Assembly (NCBI GenBank): GCA_910592005.1
Contig: CAJVPP010001595.1
Location: forward strand, 1 to 18,996
Direction: 5' to 3'
Origin: Funneliformis mosseae
Lineage: Eukaryota > Glomeromycota > Glomeromycetes > Glomerales > Glomeraceae
Length of the DNA stretch: 18,996 nt
In this document: one piece after another, positions 17,030-18,996 of the stretch
How the letters are laid out: every line of letters starts with the position of its first letter
Numbering within the stretch: the stretch's first letter is position 1
The notes under the pieces: model-generated
What the model was told of the DNA's origin: nothing
The model's database searches: none
Seen by the model: the letters and a program-made list of their open reading frames with translations, nothing else
Position numbers and translations under genes: made by a program

Positions 17030-17410
17030 TGATACTAAATTAAAGCTAATTTAGGCTAATTTATAGTTATTTAAATTCTAAATTAATACTGAATGATGCT
17101 AAACTGAGATCAATTTTAGGTAGATTTATGATTATTTAAATTCTGAATTAATGTCAAATAATGTTGTATTAAAGTCAATTTTAGGCTAATTTATGGTTAT
17201 TTAAATTCTAAATTAATGCTAAATAATACTGAATTAAGTTCAATTTTAGGTTAATTTATGGTTAAATTTAAGTTCTGATTAGCTATGTCTGATTGAAATC
17301 AATTAGCATCTATTGGCATTTGAATTATTGCTGAATTGAGACCAATTTTAGGCTAATTTATAGTTAAATTTAAGTTCTAAATTGATGCCGAATAGCTATG
17401 TCTAATTGTA
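17030..17410. repeat. Tandem repeat, 65-bp period, four regular units plus a longer one
   Basis: The core TTTAGGCTAATTTATAGTTA or a close variant occurs with its GG at 17054, 17119, 17184 and 17249, exactly 65 bp apart, and again at 17351 (102 bp later, because of an extra AGCTATGTCTGATTG-type segment that then recurs near 17394). Inverse-oriented pieces of the same motif (AAATCAGCCATAAATAGT, AAATCAGCC) lie at 17460-17505. Confidence 0.8.
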
Positions 17411-17866
17411 GTTGATCAGCATCTATCAGCACCTGTTTATGCTAGTCAAAAAAATATGATAAATCAGCCATAAATAGTATCAAAATCAGCCTAAAATCAG
17501 CCATTCAATTTTTAACCAATTTGAACTATTTCGACTAGTATAAACATATAGTAATTTTTTCTGATAATATTATAACAGAACTATTTTTGTCTTTATATTA
17601 TAAGTCAAATCTGAACATAACTATCAAGCAAAAATAATTTACTATTATTTTCTGATCCTTTTTAATTATAATATTACTAACAATTCTCATATTATAGAAG
17701 ATTATCAAAAGTTTTTGAACGCTATTTTTAGAATATGATTAATATATATAAAAGGTAATATTTACATACATTTATGTTTGTTTATTTGTTTATTGTGCTT
17801 TAAATAACTTTTTAAATTCAAATTTCCCCTTTCTCTTTTTTGCAACTTATAATTACAACTACAACA

Positions 17867-18170
17867 ATGAAAAATAATAAAATAACTGCAAAGCAACGTA
17901 AAGCAATAATTTTTTGTCATAAAAATGGTGATTCATATAGTAAAATTGCAAAAACTTTTAGATGAGACAAAATAACAGAATATGACACATTAAAAAGGCA
18001 TGCTGAAACTAGTTCTGCTCACCCTTGCTGATCTTGAAAGAGATGTTAAAAATACATGGAAATTGATTCTAAAATATGTAATAGAAAATTTAGTCAATAG
18101 TATGTCAGCACAAATTCAGGCAGTTATTGTGGCAGAAGATGGCCAATTAAATATTAGTTTAATAGTATAA
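17867..18170 (+). pseudogene. Tc1/mariner-type transposase relic with internal deletion
   Basis: From the ATG at 17867 the frame reads ITAKQRKAIIFCHKNGDSYS and KIAKTF, a classic N-terminal helix-turn-helix start of Tc1-like transposases. It is stopped by TGA at 17963-17965, then continues with YDTLKRHAETSSAHP. In another frame from 18024 it reads LERDVKNTWKLI and ENLVNSMSAQIQAVIVAEDG, to a TAA at 18168. The last part matches the family's C-terminal pattern (NLV.SMP.R.QAVI.A.GG). About 200 residues between them, including the DDE/D catalytic region, are missing, compared with the usual ~340-residue protein. It is therefore a non-functional internal-deletion derivative. No inverted terminal repeats were identified around it. 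Confidence 0.65.
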
Positions 18171-18900
18171 AATGTAGCCTTTAATACTCATAAAATAAAG
18201 ATATAATATAGATATTTTATTGAATTTTAAAAATTAAATGTTTAATATTGCATAAAAATCATTCAAAAACGTTTAATAATCCTTTATATTACACATTTTC
18301 ATAAATAATATCATAAATATTTTTACATTATATTATAATTAATCATATAAAATCATAATATACTTTCTATTATAGAAAATAAGTATAAAAATAATATTTT
18401 ATCTTGATTTATCTTAACAAGTATTATAATATAATATTCATAAATATAAATGATAAAAATGATTAATAAAAGATATATTTTAATTTTTTAAATTCTATTA
18501 AGGTAAAAATTTGGTTTTTTTTTGATATATATAAAAGAAATTTACATCTAAACTTCATAAATTAAAAGAATAATTTTTAATATAAATAAAATAATTAAAA
18601 TATAAATAAAAATTAAATAATTAAAGTATAAGTTTTAGTATTATTGAAACTATTATTAAAATCTAAGTATTATTTTATTGTAATGATTTTATTCTTAAAG
18701 TAATTAGAATTTAAATATAAATCTATATAATAAATAAGTCAAATAATTTTTCACGATGAAAAACTACTATTATATAAATTTATTTTGAATTTTATAAAAT
18801 AAAAATTATATAAGTTCTATTAATAATATATTATATAATTTTGTATATAAAATTAAGAAAAATCAACATTACTACTTGAGTATTACTTGGATGATTGCTA
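18171..18900. other. Gene-free A+T-rich spacer
   Basis: No gene, RNA or repeat was recognised in this stretch, which is composed almost entirely of A/T words. Confidence 0.5.
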
Positions 18901-18996
18901 TTATTCTAAAAAAAGGATGTGTTATCCCTTAAACTGTTTTACCCCCAAATTTGGCGGCAATTTTTGGAAATTAAATGTTGATCCCAAAAAGGAAGG
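18901..18996. other. Abrupt return to balanced composition at the window edge
   Basis: The last ~95 bp contain GGATGTGTTATCCC, TTTTACCCCCAAATTTGG and CGGCAATTTTTGGAAATT, much richer in G+C than the preceding 6 kb. This marks the end of the A+T-rich domain and could be the terminus of another transposable element whose body lies beyond the window. That cannot be decided here. Confidence 0.35.

Overview
This window looks like a fragment of an arbuscular mycorrhizal fungus genome (Glomeromycotina, Rhizophagus-like). That is an inference from three things: extreme A+T richness, a cluster of BTB-type genes including a BTB-BACK-TLDc relic of the kind greatly expanded in these fungi, and a dense litter of small DNA-transposon derivatives. 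Only one protein gene reads through without damage, a BTB-domain gene on the minus strand (start near 3798, stop at 3016). Everything else coding is decayed.

Layout. 1-1266 is gene-free. 1267-1470 holds a 123-bp Tc1/mariner-type miniature element (TA duplication) abutting a separate palindrome. 1668-2534 is a truncated second copy of the BTB gene, split by a 590-bp hAT-type element (8-bp duplication GTAGCAAG). The intact copy follows at 3016-3798. Its upstream region is duplicated in the broken copy, and it lies head to head with a plus-strand BTB-BACK-TLDc pseudogene (4110-5580) ruined by many 1-nt frameshifts. Buried in that pseudogene, on the opposite strand, is about 34 codons resembling the C-terminus of a bacterial-type ribosomal protein L11. 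A degenerate CCCTAA-like tract lies at 6236-6425.

6580-7064 is the most striking structure. It is a 485-bp foldback-like element: two inverted arrays (13 and 8 units, about 15-bp period) of the odd palindrome TTCGCCGAA, with related termini and a 7-bp target duplication ATAATTT. At 8327-9271 lies a coiled-coil plus leucine-rich-repeat gene with 20-residue LPxLP repeats, the type best known from bacterial effectors. It is broken by two small frameshifts. Two more hAT-type miniature elements (9750-10127, 11937-12235) and a lone exon-like relic (11003-11175) follow.

From about 12250 to 18900 composition becomes even more A+T rich (one 78-bp run has no G or C). This part holds decayed low-complexity coding, two tandem-repeat blocks (about 83 and 65 bp periods) and a Tc1/mariner transposase relic that kept its N-terminal helix-turn-helix and its C-terminus but lost the catalytic core.

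No operon-like or pathway organisation is visible. The genes are linked by duplication (the BTB copies), divergent orientation and repeated transposon hits. No tRNA, rRNA or CRISPR was recognised by eye. All homology statements are from memory of families; no search was run.
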